Notes under the pieces: model-generated
What the model was told of the DNA's origin: nothing
Database searches by the model: none
What the model saw: only the letters and a program-made list of their open reading frames with translations
In this document: positions 25,234 to 34,285 of the stretch, in pieces
Numbering within the stretch: the first letter of the stretch is position 1
How the letters are laid out: every line of letters begins with the position of its first letter
From: Streptococcus oricebi
GTDB taxonomy: Bacteria; Bacillota; Bacilli; Lactobacillales; Streptococcaceae
Direction of reading: 5' to 3'
NCBI RefSeq assembly: GCF_017883985.1
Contig: NZ_PRDG01000002.1
Location: 186,001 to 250,000 of the forward strand
DNA length: 64,000 bases
Program-made: the position numbers and the translations under genes

Positions 25234-25755
25234 ATGAGTATTTGGGATGACTTAAAACTGGTTCACTTAGCTAGTAATGCTTCTTTTAGTAGAGGATTGG
25301 GCTATTATCAAAGCAAGGCAGTGCTAAGTGGAGAAGAGAGTGAGGTTGGTGTTTGTAAGGGGCAAGTTAGTGGTTCGCAAGACAATATTTACAATGTTGT
25401 CATCAATATCAACCATCCTAGAAAGTCAAGTTGTACTTGCCCATTTGCGGCAGGTAGGCGAGTGATTTGTAAACATATGGTTGCCTTATATTTTTATCAT
25501 TTCCCTGAACAAGCAGATGCTGTTCTTGCAGAATGGGAAGAGGAGGAACGTGAAAAAGAAGAGCGCTATCAGCAATGGGAAGCTGATTATACCATGTTCC
25601 GACAGAAAAAGGTCGATGAAGTCACTGCCTATGTGAAGAGCTTAAGTGATGACCAGATCAGAGAAGAATTAATAAAGGCCCTTTTAAAAGAGTTTGAGTA
25701 TAATTATCCAGATTATGATGAGTGGGATAACTATGATGACGACTATTATTTCTGA
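25234..25755 (+). CDS. SWIM zinc-finger protein
   Basis: This 173-residue protein has one recognisable element, the SWIM zinc-binding signature CTCPFAAGRRVICKH (CxC then CxH) at about residues 67-81. Such fingers mediate DNA or protein contacts. The C-terminal half is a charged helix (EEEEREKEERYQQWE) and the end is very acidic (DNYDDDYYF). TGGAGG precedes the ATG. It stands alone in a region with several small genes of unrelated type. I can assign no pathway; similar proteins occur in many Firmicutes without described function. Confidence 0.8.
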   Translation: MSIWDDLKLVHLASNASFSRGLGYYQSKAVLSGEESEVGVCKGQVSGSQDNIYNVVININHPRKSSCTCPFAAGRRVICKHMVALYFYHFPEQADAVLAEWEEEEREKEERYQQWEADYTMFRQKKVDEVTAYVKSLSDDQIREELIKALLKEFEYNYPDYDEWDNYDDDYYF

Positions 25756-25831
25756 TTGTTAGTAAGGAAGGAGTCAGCGTTCGATTTTTTGAAAGGATAG
25801 GAATAGAAGTAAAACTATAACTGTATAGTAG

Positions 25832-25884
25832 AAAATAGGCTGTGGCTACAGTGAGAAATCATTGCAGTTATAGCCTACTTGTGT
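25832..25884 (+). terminator. imperfect hairpin downstream of the SWIM gene
   Basis: GGCTA / TAGCC arms with an inner AGTG / CATT stem; only a short T stretch follows, so termination would be weak. A small palindrome (ACTATA-ACTG-TATAGT) lies just before it. Confidence 0.35.
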
Positions 25885-25950
25885 TTCTAATGTAGGAGTC
25901 TTGGAGAAGATCTAAGCTTTCCTAGTCTAGTAATTTGTTTTCGAGTGAAT

Positions 25951-25974
25951 AAATATAACAAATATGTTATAATT
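25951..25974 (+). promoter_or_regulatory. promoter with overlapping operator, B3/B4 gene
   Basis: An extended -10 (TGT-TATAAT, 25965-25973) is overlapped by an inverted repeat whose arms are AAATATAACA and TGTTATAATT (one mismatch, 4-bp spacer). Confidence 0.55.
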
Positions 25975-25998
25975 AAATAAAAAAAGGAGGCTTTTATC

Positions 25999-26679
25999 AT
26001 GGAATTTTTGCTTGATAAGAGTATGGCAGAGCTGGGTGTTACGGATGTAGTGCTTGGGATTGCCAGAAACCTTGACCCAGAAACCGAATTACCCCAAACA
26101 TTTGAGCAAAAACTAGAGGAAAAAGAGCAGTGGGCGCTAAATGTAAACTTGGAAGATGTGGAGCTTAACCCGACCATTGAGGGCTATCAGGAGATGATTG
26201 CCCAAGTAGGTCGAAGTGTCAAGAAAAATTCTCCGACGGCCCTGGCCCTGATTAAAAATATCAAGCGCAGGGGTAGCCTTCCTCGTATCAATAGTATCGT
26301 GGATATTTATAATGTGGAGTCCCTGACTTCTCTGCTTGCCATAGGGGCCCATGACTTTGATAAGGTAGCCTTTCCGCTGACGGTCACCCTTTGTGGAAAA
26401 GAAGACACTTTTTATCCCATTTCTTCCAATGCTAAGCATGTGGCAGAGACCGACTTTGTTTATCGGGACCAAAAAGGCATTATGGCTTGGTTGGATGTCC
26501 GAGACTCGGAGCATTACAAGCTAGATGAAACCAGCAAAAACGCCCTCTTTGTCATTCAGGGCAATGCCCAGACTTCTGTTGATATGCGGCTTGCGGCATT
26601 GGAAAGAATTGGTGCTGACTTAAAAGCAGCCATGCCTGAGCTAGAATTTGAAAGACAAGTCTTTCATGTGGGGGCATGA
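25999..26679 (+). CDS. stand-alone B3/B4 domain protein (PheT-like tRNA-editing fold)
   Basis: This 226-residue protein contains the B3/B4 domain that in the beta chain of phenylalanyl-tRNA synthetase removes misacylated tyrosine. Free-standing copies are thought to act on tRNA or aminoacyl compounds, but few have been tested. Visible family features are the central RGSLPRINSIVDIYN stretch and the later VFVIQG-like strand (ALFVIQGNAQTS). A strong AAAGGAGG precedes the ATG. The transglutaminase-like gene follows after 46 bp and may share its promoter. Proximity to the phenylalanine pathway is probably coincidental. Confidence 0.82.
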   Translation: MEFLLDKSMAELGVTDVVLGIARNLDPETELPQTFEQKLEEKEQWALNVNLEDVELNPTIEGYQEMIAQVGRSVKKNSPTALALIKNIKRRGSLPRINSIVDIYNVESLTSLLAIGAHDFDKVAFPLTVTLCGKEDTFYPISSNAKHVAETDFVYRDQKGIMAWLDVRDSEHYKLDETSKNALFVIQGNAQTSVDMRLAALERIGADLKAAMPELEFERQVFHVGA

Positions 26680-26725
26680 ACGGACGCAGCTGGCATAATC
26701 TTTGAATGTGTGAGGTTAAGAGCGA

Positions 26726-27427
26726 ATGCAACAATACTTACTTGAAACACCTATGCTAGATTTTTCTGCTACAAGTATCCAAAAGCTGATAAATGATAGG
26801 CAGTGGAAAATGCTGGATGAATACAATCGTATCCAGCAAATATACAATTTTGTTCGTGACGAGATTCTCTTTGGTTATAATGTTGATGACAGTATTTCAG
26901 CATCGAAAGTATTGGCGGATGGTTATGGACAATGCAATACCAAGGGAACTCTTTTTATGGCACTGCTTCGTGGGGTCGGTATTCCCTGTCGCATACATGG
27001 CTTTACCATTGACAAGGAATTGCAAAAAGGTGCGATGACTGGTTTTGTCTATAAAAATGCTCCTCAAAATATTTTTCACAGCTGGGTAGAAGTAGATTTG
27101 GATGGAGTTTGGTATGAGTTAGAAGCCTTTATTTTAGACAAAAAGTATCTTTCGCAACTTCAAGCGACGAATGCTAGCTGTTCGGGTGCCTTTTGTGGTT
27201 ATGGCATGGCTGTCAAAGATTTTCATCATCCGGTGATTGATTTTGAAAGAAATAATACCTATATTCAAAGTGAGGGAATCAATCAGGATTTTGGTATTTA
27301 TGCTTGTCCAGATGATTTACTAAAAGAGCACCAGCAGGAACTGTCTCCCATTAAATCCTTATTTTATCGCCATCTTGCTAGGCACTTGATGAACCGTAAT
27401 GTCAAAAAAATCAGAAATAAATCCTAA
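26726..27427 (+). CDS. transglutaminase-like cysteine protein
   Basis: This 233-residue protein has the papain-like transglutaminase core. The nucleophile sits in GYGQCNTKGTLFMALLRGVGIPCR (Cys at about residue 72), the histidine in IFHSWVEV, and an acidic residue follows in the DGVWYELEA strand. It has no signal peptide, so it acts in the cytoplasm. Bacterial members hydrolyse or cross-link peptides, and the substrate is unknown. It is followed by a clear terminator, so the B3/B4 and transglutaminase genes form a two-gene unit. Confidence 0.82.
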   Translation: MQQYLLETPMLDFSATSIQKLINDRQWKMLDEYNRIQQIYNFVRDEILFGYNVDDSISASKVLADGYGQCNTKGTLFMALLRGVGIPCRIHGFTIDKELQKGAMTGFVYKNAPQNIFHSWVEVDLDGVWYELEAFILDKKYLSQLQATNASCSGAFCGYGMAVKDFHHPVIDFERNNTYIQSEGINQDFGIYACPDDLLKEHQQELSPIKSLFYRHLARHLMNRNVKKIRNKS

Positions 27428-27447
27428 TTTAATGGTCAAGGCTATCC

Positions 27448-27482
27448 ATCCCCTGAGCAGAAGCTCAGGGGATTTTGTTCTT
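27448..27482 (+). terminator. terminator after the transglutaminase-like gene
   Basis: A perfect 11-bp stem (ATCCCCTGAGC / GCTCAGGGGAT) with an AGAA loop is followed by a T-rich tail. Confidence 0.9.
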
Positions 27483-27583
27483 TTCAGTCTGGATTAAGCA
27501 GTGGGAGAAGGTTTTGGATTGAAGCTTTAAAGGGCGGAAGGGTTCAAAATGGAGCAAGCAGGGCTTTGAAGCTATCAAGGCTC

Positions 27584-27612
27584 TTGACAAATGCTCCTTT
27601 CTCCTCTATACT
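27584..27612 (+). promoter_or_regulatory. promoter of the attenuated MFS gene
   Basis: TTGACA (27584-27589), 17 bp, TATACT (27607-27612). Transcription should start near 27619, leaving a leader of about 178 nt. Confidence 0.85.
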
Positions 27613-27618
27613 TATATC

Positions 27619-27796
27619 AGTTAATATTGCTTTAAACGTGTCCTGTGAGGCATGAAAGTCAGAAAAATTGGGGATAGTTGGACTAACCTCTCATTTTGCT
27701 ATAGACTTTTAGCTCAGGGCCTTGGCTCTGAGTTTTTGATTTTAAAGGGTATTCAATAATAATGGCAGTCTGTGAGCTGCCCTTAAGGAGGAACTT
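27619..27796 (+). promoter_or_regulatory. PyrR-type transcription attenuator
   Basis: The leader contains the PyrR binding-loop consensus: UCC-UGUGA-GG at 27641-27650, closed by CGUG / CAUG with a bulged U, and below it an A-rich internal loop and a CUUU / AAAG stem. An intrinsic terminator (CTCAGGGCC / GGCTCTGAG, then TTTTTGATTTT, 27712-27744) lies between it and the gene. This is the layout by which uridine-nucleotide-bound PyrR promotes termination in pyr genes of Firmicutes. The alternative antiterminator was not folded by computation. Confidence 0.75.
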
Positions 27797-29026
27797 ATGT
27801 CAAAATTGTCTTTAGACAAGAATAACTGGCGGACCTTGACCGCTGCGATTGTCGCTTCAGGAACAGATGACTTAAATGTGATGTTTCTGGCCTTTTCTAT
27901 GTCGTCCATCATCAAGGACCTGGAGATTTCCAGTACAGCAGGGGGTTGGATTGGGACCTTTACCAATCTAGGTATGCTGGCTGGTGGTTTGATTTTTGGT
28001 TTGCTAGCGGACCGCTATCATAAATTCAAGGTCTTTAAGTGGACCATTCTCATCTTCTCGCTGGCAACGGGCTTGATTTATTTTACTCAAAATATCTACT
28101 ATCTTTATTTACTGCGTTTTATCGCTGGTATGGGAGTCGGTGGTGAATACGGGGTAGCCATTGCCATCATGGCGGGTATCGTGCCGGCTGATAAGATGGG
28201 TAAGATTTCTTCCTTAAATGGAATTGCCGGGCAGATTGGGGCCATTAGTTCAGCTGTTTTGGCTGGTTGGTTGGCTCCGGCCCTGGGCTGGCGAGGACTC
28301 TATCTTTTTGGTTTGGCCCCGATTCTTTTGGTTATCTGGATGGTGCTGGCTATTGATGATCAGCAGATTTGGGATCGGTCTGGTCGGCCAGAAGACCCCG
28401 AGGAAACCAGTCAGCCGGTCAAGATTAGTCAGCTCTTTAATCGTCCTGCCCTAGCAGCCCAGACCCTGGCCCTGATGGTTATGACAACGGTCCAGATTGC
28501 CGGTTATTTCGGAATGATGAATTGGCTGCCAACTATTGTGCAGACCAGTCTTCATATTTCGGTCAAGGATTCTTCCCTTTGGATGGTTTCAACTATTTTG
28601 GGCATGTGTTTGGGGATGTTGGTCTTTGGTCAGATTTTGGATAAGTGGGGTCCCCGTCTGGTTTATTCTATTTTCCTCTTGGCCTCTTCGGTCTGCGTTT
28701 TCCTTTTCCAATATGCAAATTCGATGACGACCATGTTGGTCGGCGGGGCCATTGTCGGCTTCTTTGTCAACGGAATGTTTGCTGGCTATGGGGCCATGAT
28801 TACCCGGCTTTATCCCCATCATATCCGCTCCACAGCCAATAATGTGATTTTAAATGTGGGAAGGGCTATCGGTGGTTTTTCTTCGGTTATTATCGGGAAA
28901 ATCCTTGATTTATCGGGTGCTTCCATGGTAATGATCTTTCTTTCAGGCCTCTATCTCCTGAGTTTTCTGGCTCTTTGGACCATGAAAAATCTCAAGGCCA
29001 GTCGATACTTTAGCCTGGATAAATAA
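27797..29026 (+). CDS. MFS transporter, PyrR-regulated, pyrimidine-related substrate inferred
   Basis: This 409-residue major facilitator has 12 predicted transmembrane segments. An N-terminal aspartate pair (GTDDLNVMFLAF) and the loop motif GLLADRYHKFKVF (motif A) are as in the metabolite:proton and aromatic-acid:proton symporter groups. The second-half counterpart is GQILDKWGPRLVY. TAAGGAGG precedes the ATG. The PyrR-type attenuator in its leader implies expression when uridine nucleotides are low, so a pyrimidine or precursor such as orotate, dihydroorotate or carbamoyl-aspartate is the best guess for cargo. Sequence alone would not show this. Confidence 0.85.
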   Translation: MSKLSLDKNNWRTLTAAIVASGTDDLNVMFLAFSMSSIIKDLEISSTAGGWIGTFTNLGMLAGGLIFGLLADRYHKFKVFKWTILIFSLATGLIYFTQNIYYLYLLRFIAGMGVGGEYGVAIAIMAGIVPADKMGKISSLNGIAGQIGAISSAVLAGWLAPALGWRGLYLFGLAPILLVIWMVLAIDDQQIWDRSGRPEDPEETSQPVKISQLFNRPALAAQTLALMVMTTVQIAGYFGMMNWLPTIVQTSLHISVKDSSLWMVSTILGMCLGMLVFGQILDKWGPRLVYSIFLLASSVCVFLFQYANSMTTMLVGGAIVGFFVNGMFAGYGAMITRLYPHHIRSTANNVILNVGRAIGGFSSVIIGKILDLSGASMVMIFLSGLYLLSFLALWTMKNLKASRYFSLDK

Positions 29027-29049
29027 TTTATAAAGCGAATGAGTTAAGG

Positions 29050-29100
29050 AGCTAGCTAGAATGACTGTCCATCAGTTATTTTACCTGGCTTCTTTTTTTT
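29050..29100 (+). terminator. terminator of the MFS gene
   Basis: A three-segment hairpin (AGCTAG / CTGGCT, AGAAT / ATTTT, ACTG / CAGT) is followed by TCTTTTTTTT. Confidence 0.8.
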
Positions 29101-29154
29101 GCAAAAATTACTTCCATATGGTAATATTGTTAGTGAATTATTTCTATATAGAAA
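29099..29154 (+). promoter_or_regulatory. marR promoter with two inverted repeats
   Basis: TTGCAA (29099-29104), 17 bp, TAATAT (29122-29127). ATTAC-N9-GTAAT (29107-29125) covers the spacer, and the perfect palindrome TTTCTATATAGAAA (29141-29154) lies just after the start site. Both suit MarR dimer binding. Confidence 0.65.
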
Positions 29155-29163
29155 GAGATGTTG

Positions 29164-29628
29164 ATGAAAGAGAAGTTTGAAAATGGGGGTTATCTGACCC
29201 TGCAAATCCGTCTGCTAAATGGTCGCCTTTTTAATCGACTCTTAGCCGCCGATGGGCGGGCCCTCTACTCGGCTGAGCAGGGCAAGATTTTATCCAGTCT
29301 GTGGCTAGAAAGGCCCCTAACTGTGACCGATTTGGCCTTGAGGACTGGCCTAGCCAATAATAGTTTGACAGCCATGCTCAAGCGCCTTGAGGAGCAGGGC
29401 TTGGTTTATTGTTACCCCCATCCCAAGGATCGGCGCAAGCGTTTGATTGATTTGACCGAGCTGGGGCAAAGCCAGCAGCAGGTAGGTCAGGATGTTAGCC
29501 AGCTCTTGGATAGTATTTTTTATAAGGGCTTTTCAGAGACTGAAAAAAGAGAAGTAGATGGCTACTTGAAGCGAATCTTGCAGAATTTGCAGGAGGTGGA
29601 AGAGAGTGAAAGGTGGAAAAAGCGATGA
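29164..29628 (+). CDS. MarR-family transcriptional regulator
   Basis: This 154-residue winged-helix repressor has its recognition region at LTVTDLALRTGLANNSLTAMLKRLEEQGLV, followed by the beta-wing KDRRKRLIDLTELG. An ATG two codons earlier (29158) lies only 2 nt from the purine-rich stretch, so the ATG at 29164, with GAAAGAG 6 nt upstream, is preferred. The stop codon overlaps the ABC ATPase start (ATGA). Two inverted repeats at its promoter suggest autorepression and control of the whole ABC transporter operon. A MarR gene precedes the homologous choline/betaine transporter in pneumococcus. Confidence 0.9.
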   Translation: MKEKFENGGYLTLQIRLLNGRLFNRLLAADGRALYSAEQGKILSSLWLERPLTVTDLALRTGLANNSLTAMLKRLEEQGLVYCYPHPKDRRKRLIDLTELGQSQQQVGQDVSQLLDSIFYKGFSETEKREVDGYLKRILQNLQEVEESERWKKR

Positions 29629-30353
29629 TTACCTTTGAAAAAGTGAGTAAAAATTATGGGGATAATCAGGTCCTAGCTCCCCTATCGCTGACCATTGAGG
29701 ACGGAGAGTTTTTTGTCCTGGTTGGGCCTAGTGGTAGCGGGAAGACTACCCTCTTAAAAATGCTTAATCGTTTGATTGAGCCGAGTGAGGGACAGATTTT
29801 GCTGGATAATCAGGAGCTTAAGCAGGAAGACTTGCGAAATTTACGCCTCAATACCGGCTATGTCCTCCAGCAAATCGCCCTCTTTCCCAATCTGACAGTC
29901 CAGGAAAATATCACCCTCATCCCGGAGCTTAAGGGTTGGACCAAGGATAAGCGTGTGGCTGAGGCCAAGCTTTTGTTGGAGCAGGTTGGGCTAGAGCCGG
30001 CCAAATATCTGCATCGCTATCCGCGCGAGCTTTCGGGTGGAGAGCAGCAGCGAATTGGTATCCTGCGGGCCATCATTGCCCAGCCCAGAGTTCTTTTAAT
30101 GGACGAGCCTTTTTCGGCCTTGGATCCGATTTCGCGGCGCCAGTTGCAGGACTTGACCAAGGATCTGCATCAAAAATTAGGTTTGACCATTGTTTTTGTG
30201 ACTCATGATATGAAAGAAGCGCTGACTTTGGCAGACCGCATTTGCATTTTGTCGCAGGGACAGATGATTCAGTGTGACAAGCCAGACGCTATCAAGGAAG
30301 CGCCTAAGAATGCCTTTGTTGAGAGTTTATTTGAAGGGGAGGAAGTCCGATGA
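29625..30353 (+). CDS. OpuC/ProV-type ABC transporter ATPase
   Basis: This 242-residue ATP-binding subunit of a quaternary-amine or choline importer has Walker [10 protein letters not shown], a Q-loop, signature [11 protein letters not shown], Walker [13 protein letters not shown], and the switch histidine in [10 protein letters not shown]. It lacks the C-terminal CBS pair that longer OpuCA and OpuAA proteins use for ionic-strength sensing, so osmotic control at the ATPase is unlikely. GTG at 29613 is an alternative start, but the ATG has AAAGGTGG upstream and matches the family. Confidence 0.93.
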   Translation: MITFEKVSKNYGDNQVLAPLSLTIEDGEFFVLVGPSGSGKTTLLKMLNRLIEPSEGQILLDNQELKQEDLRNLRLNTGYVLQQIALFPNLTVQENITLIPELKGWTKDKRVAEAKLLLEQVGLEPAKYLHRYPRELSGGEQQRIGILRAIIAQPRVLLMDEPFSALDPISRRQLQDLTKDLHQKLGLTIVFVTHDMKEALTLADRICILSQGQMIQCDKPDAIKEAPKNAFVESLFEGEEVR

Positions 30354-31870
30354 AAGATTTACTAAGCACCTTTGAGGAGCGCTCAAGCGACTGGTGGGCA
30401 GCCCTGCTCCAGCATTTGCAGCTTTCTCTTGCAGCTCTGTTAATTGCCATGCTCATCGCTCTGCCTTTGGGTATCTGGCTGCATCGCTCCAAGCGTTTGT
30501 CAGAGGTGGTTTTGCAGCTGACAGGAATTTTTCAAACCTTACCTTCCCTAGCTATCTTAGGCTTGCTCATTCCTTTCATGGGAATTGGTGCTGCGCCAGC
30601 CATTACGGCGCTGGTCATCTATGCCCTCTTTCCTATTTTGCAAAATACAGTAACAGGACTAGGGCAAATTGACCCCAATCTGATAGAGGCGGCAACCGCC
30701 TTTGGTATGACCCGTTGGGAGCGTTTGAAAAAGTTTGAGCTTGCTTTGGCCCTGCCGGTCATCGTGTCGGGCATTCGGACGGCGGCGGTTATGATTATCG
30801 GAACGGCCACCCTGGCTGCCTTGATTGGGGCAGGAGGCTTGGGCTCCTTTATTCTTTTGGGAATTGACCGCAATAATAGCAGTCTGATTTTGATTGGGGC
30901 CCTGTCTTCAGCCGCTCTGGCTCTTCTTTTTAACTATGGTATCAAGTTTTTGGAAAAAGCTAGGCTCAAGCAAATTCTGCTTGCCTTTCTGGTCTTGGTA
31001 TTGGGGCTTACTGGCTCTTTCGCGCCAGCCCTTTTCCAAAATATGCAAAAGGAAAAGCTAGTCGTGGCAGGCAAGCTCGGTCCCGAGCCTGAAATTCTTA
31101 TCAATATGTACAAGCTCCTTATCGAGGAAAATTCAAACTTGACGGTGGAGACCAAACCTAATTTTGGTAAGACTAGCTTTCTCTATGAGGCTTTGAAAAA
31201 GGGCGACATTGACATCTATCCCGAGTTTACGGGGACGGTAACGTCGAGCTTACTTAAAAAACCACCGCAAGTTTCCAACAATCCGGAGCAGGTCTATGAG
31301 GCGGCGCGTGAGGGAATTTTAGAGCAAGATAAGCTGGCGCTACTTCAGCCTATGGACTATCAAAATACCTATGCGGTGGCGGTCAAGCGTGATTTTGCTG
31401 AAAAGCAGGGTCTCAAAACTATTTCCGACTTGAAAAAAGTAGAAAATACAGTGACTGCTGGTTTTACGCTAGAATTTAACGACCGTGAAGACGGAAATAA
31501 GGGCTTGCTCAGCAAGTACCATTTGCAGTTAGAAGCCAAGACGATGGAGCCAGCCTTGCGCTATCAAGCTATTCAAAAGGGCGATATTCAGATTACGGAC
31601 GCTTATTCGACCGATAGTGAGTTGCGCCAATACGACTTGGTGGTACTGGAAGACGACAAGCAGCTGTTTCCTCCTTATCAAGGGGCACCGCTTTTGCGTC
31701 AAGAAACGCTGAAAAAGCACCCCGAGTTGAAGAAAATTCTCAATAAGCTAGCTGGAAAAATCACAGCTAGCCAGATGAGCGAGATGAACTACCAAGTCAA
31801 GGTTGAGGGGAAGTCAGCCGAGAAAGTTGCGCGTGAGTATCTGACTAAGCAGGGTTTATTGAAGAAATGA
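30350..31870 (+). CDS. OpuC-type permease fused to substrate-binding domain
   Basis: This 506-residue fusion combines a permease (about residues 1-225, five to six helices, the EAA-like loop [26 protein letters not shown]) with an extracytoplasmic solute-binding domain (from about 232, [21 protein letters not shown]). The domain is tethered by a final helix, so no separate lipoprotein is needed. This layout is typical of streptococcal choline/glycine-betaine importers (ProWX or OpuABC types). It overlaps the ATPase gene by four bases. Choline would feed phosphocholine decoration of teichoic acids, betaine would be an osmolyte; the ligand is not resolvable here. Confidence 0.92.
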   Translation: MKDLLSTFEERSSDWWAALLQHLQLSLAALLIAMLIALPLGIWLHRSKRLSEVVLQLTGIFQTLPSLAILGLLIPFMGIGAAPAITALVIYALFPILQNTVTGLGQIDPNLIEAATAFGMTRWERLKKFELALALPVIVSGIRTAAVMIIGTATLAALIGAGGLGSFILLGIDRNNSSLILIGALSSAALALLFNYGIKFLEKARLKQILLAFLVLVLGLTGSFAPALFQNMQKEKLVVAGKLGPEPEILINMYKLLIEENSNLTVETKPNFGKTSFLYEALKKGDIDIYPEFTGTVTSSLLKKPPQVSNNPEQVYEAAREGILEQDKLALLQPMDYQNTYAVAVKRDFAEKQGLKTISDLKKVENTVTAGFTLEFNDREDGNKGLLSKYHLQLEAKTMEPALRYQAIQKGDIQITDAYSTDSELRQYDLVVLEDDKQLFPPYQGAPLLRQETLKKHPELKKILNKLAGKITASQMSEMNYQVKVEGKSAEKVAREYLTKQGLLKK

Positions 31871-31883
31871 GAGAAGAAAGATT

Positions 31884-32852
31884 ATGAAAGCTATTCTTGT
31901 ATCGCAGGCTGGTGGTCCAGAAGTATTAGAGTATAAAGAGCTTGCCCTTCCCAGCATGAAAAAAGGTTGGTCCTTGGTTAAAGTAAAAGGCTTTGGGCTC
32001 AATCGTTCAGAAATTTTTACTCGTCAAGGATTGTCGCCCTCAGTGAAGTTTCCCCGTATTTTGGGGATTGAATGTGTGGGCGAAATCGTTGAAAGCGAGC
32101 ATTTTCCAAAGGAGCAGACCATTGTCTCTATCATGGGAGAAATGGGACGGGCTTTTGACGGTAGCTATGCAGAATATGTCCTTCTACCTGACCACCAAAT
32201 TTATCCTGTGGAGACCAATTTGTCTTGGGCGGATTTGGCGGCGGTGCCAGAGAGTTTTTATACGGTCTACGGCTCCATGAAGAATCTACATATCAAAGAA
32301 GATGACCGTGTTTTAGTTCGAGCGGCGACAAGTGCGGCGGGTATGACTTTTGTCAGGCTCTTGCGCGCCTGCTTTCCTGACCTCGTGCTGGTGGCTAGCA
32401 CACAAAATCAAGCAAAGGAAGAACAGCTTTTGTCAGCAGGCTATAGCCAAGTGGTACTTGATAAAGATGGTCAGCTACAAACAGAGCAAACTTTTACCAA
32501 AATTCTCGAACTAGTTGGACCAAAAACGATAAAAAATTCGCTCCAGCATTTGGAAGAAGAAGGGATTCTTTGTAGTGTTGGCCAGCTGGGTGGACAATGG
32601 TATTTGGACGAATTCGACCCCATCGTTGAGCTGGCAAATAATGTCTATCTGACGACTTTTTATTCTGGTAATGTCTCGCAGGAAAAAATAAATGAAATGT
32701 TTGCTTATATTGATAAATACCAGGTGCCAGTAGCACCAGCCCATGTTTTTTCACTGAAAGAAGTACCCCAAGCCCATGCCCTCATTGAATCGGGGCAAAC
32801 TAAGGGAAAAGTGGTTGTCGTTTTAGAAAAGGAAGATAAAGATGATGAGTAA
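31884..32852 (+). CDS. zinc-type alcohol dehydrogenase-like / quinone oxidoreductase family protein
   Basis: This 322-residue medium-chain dehydrogenase/reductase has a GroES-like N-terminal half (FGLNRSEIFTRQG, RILGIECVGEIVE) and a Rossmann half (VLVRAATSAAGMTFVRLL). The cysteine ligands of true zinc alcohol dehydrogenases are not all present, so it probably belongs to the zinc-independent quinone oxidoreductase group using NADPH. It lies 13 bp after the ABC permease and overlaps the next gene, so it may be read from the marR promoter. Substrate unknown. Confidence 0.85.
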   Translation: MKAILVSQAGGPEVLEYKELALPSMKKGWSLVKVKGFGLNRSEIFTRQGLSPSVKFPRILGIECVGEIVESEHFPKEQTIVSIMGEMGRAFDGSYAEYVLLPDHQIYPVETNLSWADLAAVPESFYTVYGSMKNLHIKEDDRVLVRAATSAAGMTFVRLLRACFPDLVLVASTQNQAKEEQLLSAGYSQVVLDKDGQLQTEQTFTKILELVGPKTIKNSLQHLEEEGILCSVGQLGGQWYLDEFDPIVELANNVYLTTFYSGNVSQEKINEMFAYIDKYQVPVAPAHVFSLKEVPQAHALIESGQTKGKVVVVLEKEDKDDE

Positions 32853-33228
32853 ATTAGAGCAAAACAAGCAAAGAGCAATTGCATTTTACAGAACGGCTTT
32901 TGAGGGAAACCCCAGAAAAGCAGTAGAACTCTATGTTGGTGATAGCTATCTCCAGCACAATCCAGTTGTAGAGGATGGCAAGGCTGGGTTTATAGCGTAT
33001 TTTGAGCGCATGCAGCGCGAATACCCCGATAAGTCGGTCGATTTTGTTCGAGCGATTGCTGAGGATGATTTGGTAGCCCTCCATACCCACCAGGTCTGGG
33101 GTGCACCTGATAATCGAGAATATGTCACCATGGATTTTTTCCGCTTTGATGAAGAGGGAAAAATCGTCGAGCACTGGGACTCTATCCAGCAAGTGGAAGA
33201 GACCAAGTCGGGGAGAAGCATGTACTAA
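32842..33228 (+). CDS. SnoaL/NTF2-like small protein
   Basis: This 128-residue protein has the cone-shaped NTF2-like fold: the YLQHNP motif, and the C-terminal FDEEGKIVEHWDSIQQ strand that is common in SnoaL-like predicted ester cyclases. The family binds small hydrophobic ligands and includes isomerases. It has no signal peptide. It overlaps the oxidoreductase gene by 11 bases, so the two may act on one metabolite. A second ATG directly follows the first and could equally be used. Confidence 0.85.
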   Translation: MMSKLEQNKQRAIAFYRTAFEGNPRKAVELYVGDSYLQHNPVVEDGKAGFIAYFERMQREYPDKSVDFVRAIAEDDLVALHTHQVWGAPDNREYVTMDFFRFDEEGKIVEHWDSIQQVEETKSGRSMY

Positions 33229-33289
33229 GCCTCTCCAGTCTAATCCTTGCTGGGCTTGATTTGGGATTTTGAACCCTAAGTTTTAAATA

Positions 33290-33349
33290 AACAAACTCCC
33301 CTTCTAGTTTGCAGGCTCCTTGTCTGCTGACTAGAGGGGGAGTTTGTTT
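33290..33349. terminator. bidirectional terminator
   Basis: Long arms (AAACTCCCCTTCTAGT with ACTAGAGGGGGAGTTT, one bulge) enclose a GCAG / CTGC inner stem. It separates the converging SnoaL-like and HAD genes. Confidence 0.85.
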
Positions 33350-33354
33350 GATGT

Positions 33355-34176
33355 TTAAGATTTATCTTTTTCTAGCCTATCTAGATAGGCTTCGATAGCT
33401 TCCAGCACGCCTGCCTGGTCATTGCTGGCTGTTTGGAATTTAGCGGTCGCTAGGGCGGCTGGGTCAGCATTGGCCATGGCATAGCTATAATCAGCTAACT
33501 CCAGCATTTGCAGGTCATTATTGCTGTCGCCAAAGGCCATCAGATTTTGAGGGCCATAGCCCCACCTTTTTAAAAGATAGGACAGGGCCCGGCCCTTATG
33601 GGTCCCTCGCGCGATTATATCAATATTTCCATGACCGGTCGTGACGGCTTCGATTTCTTGGCCTAGGACCTGGTGGAGGTCGTCAATGACCTTTTGGGTA
33701 ATATCTAGTGGTGTATTGAAGGAAAATTTGAGGAAGTGGTCTTGGGGGAGTTGGTCGAAACTAGCCACATCCTCCAAGCGCTGGCAGTAGATGGCAAAGA
33801 AGTCCCGAGCCTTTGGCTGAACATCTTTGAGGATATAGGAGGCTCTCTCACCACAGAGAATCATTTCCCTTTCAAGGCCATGGGAAATCAGGTAGTCCAG
33901 GATGATACGGACCAGCTTTAAGGGCAGGCGATAGCTCTTGATAAAGCGCCCTTCCTCGACGATATAGGCTCCATTCTCACCGACAATAGTCATTTGCTCG
34001 TCTAGCTGGGGAAAGAAGGAGCGAATCTGGTAGTATTGGTTGCCACTGATGGGGACAAACTTAATCTGTTTGTCTTTTAATCTAACAAAGAGCTGGGCAA
34101 AGCGTTGGCGTTGGTAGTCGTTTTTGGAGTTAAGAAAGGTTCCATCCATATCGGTCGCAATTACTTTGATATCCAT
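33355..34176 (-). CDS. Cof-type HAD-IIB phosphatase
   Basis: This 273-residue hydrolase has motif I DMDGTFLNS near residue 8, a IIB cap, and motif IV GDSNNDLQML about 60 residues from the end. These are typical of enzymes that dephosphorylate sugar phosphates or cofactors. The start reading MDIKVIATDMDG has GGAGG 5 nt upstream; the four codons before it are out of family and contain the ribosome-binding site. It is a paralogue of the 6980-7792 gene only at family level. It is monocistronic and divergent from the zinc metalloprotease gene. Confidence 0.88.
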   Translation of the reverse strand: MDIKVIATDMDGTFLNSKNDYQRQRFAQLFVRLKDKQIKFVPISGNQYYQIRSFFPQLDEQMTIVGENGAYIVEEGRFIKSYRLPLKLVRIILDYLISHGLEREMILCGERASYILKDVQPKARDFFAIYCQRLEDVASFDQLPQDHFLKFSFNTPLDITQKVIDDLHQVLGQEIEAVTTGHGNIDIIARGTHKGRALSYLLKRWGYGPQNLMAFGDSNNDLQMLELADYSYAMANADPAALATAKFQTASNDQAGVLEAIEAYLDRLEKDKS

Positions 34177-34285
34177 AGTTTCCTCCATTCTTGGCTTTCA
34201 TTAAGTCTAGTCTATCATAAAAGCAGGAAATTTTCCCTTCAGAATAGAAAAAACACATTTTTGAGTAAAAAAATGTCGGAAATAG

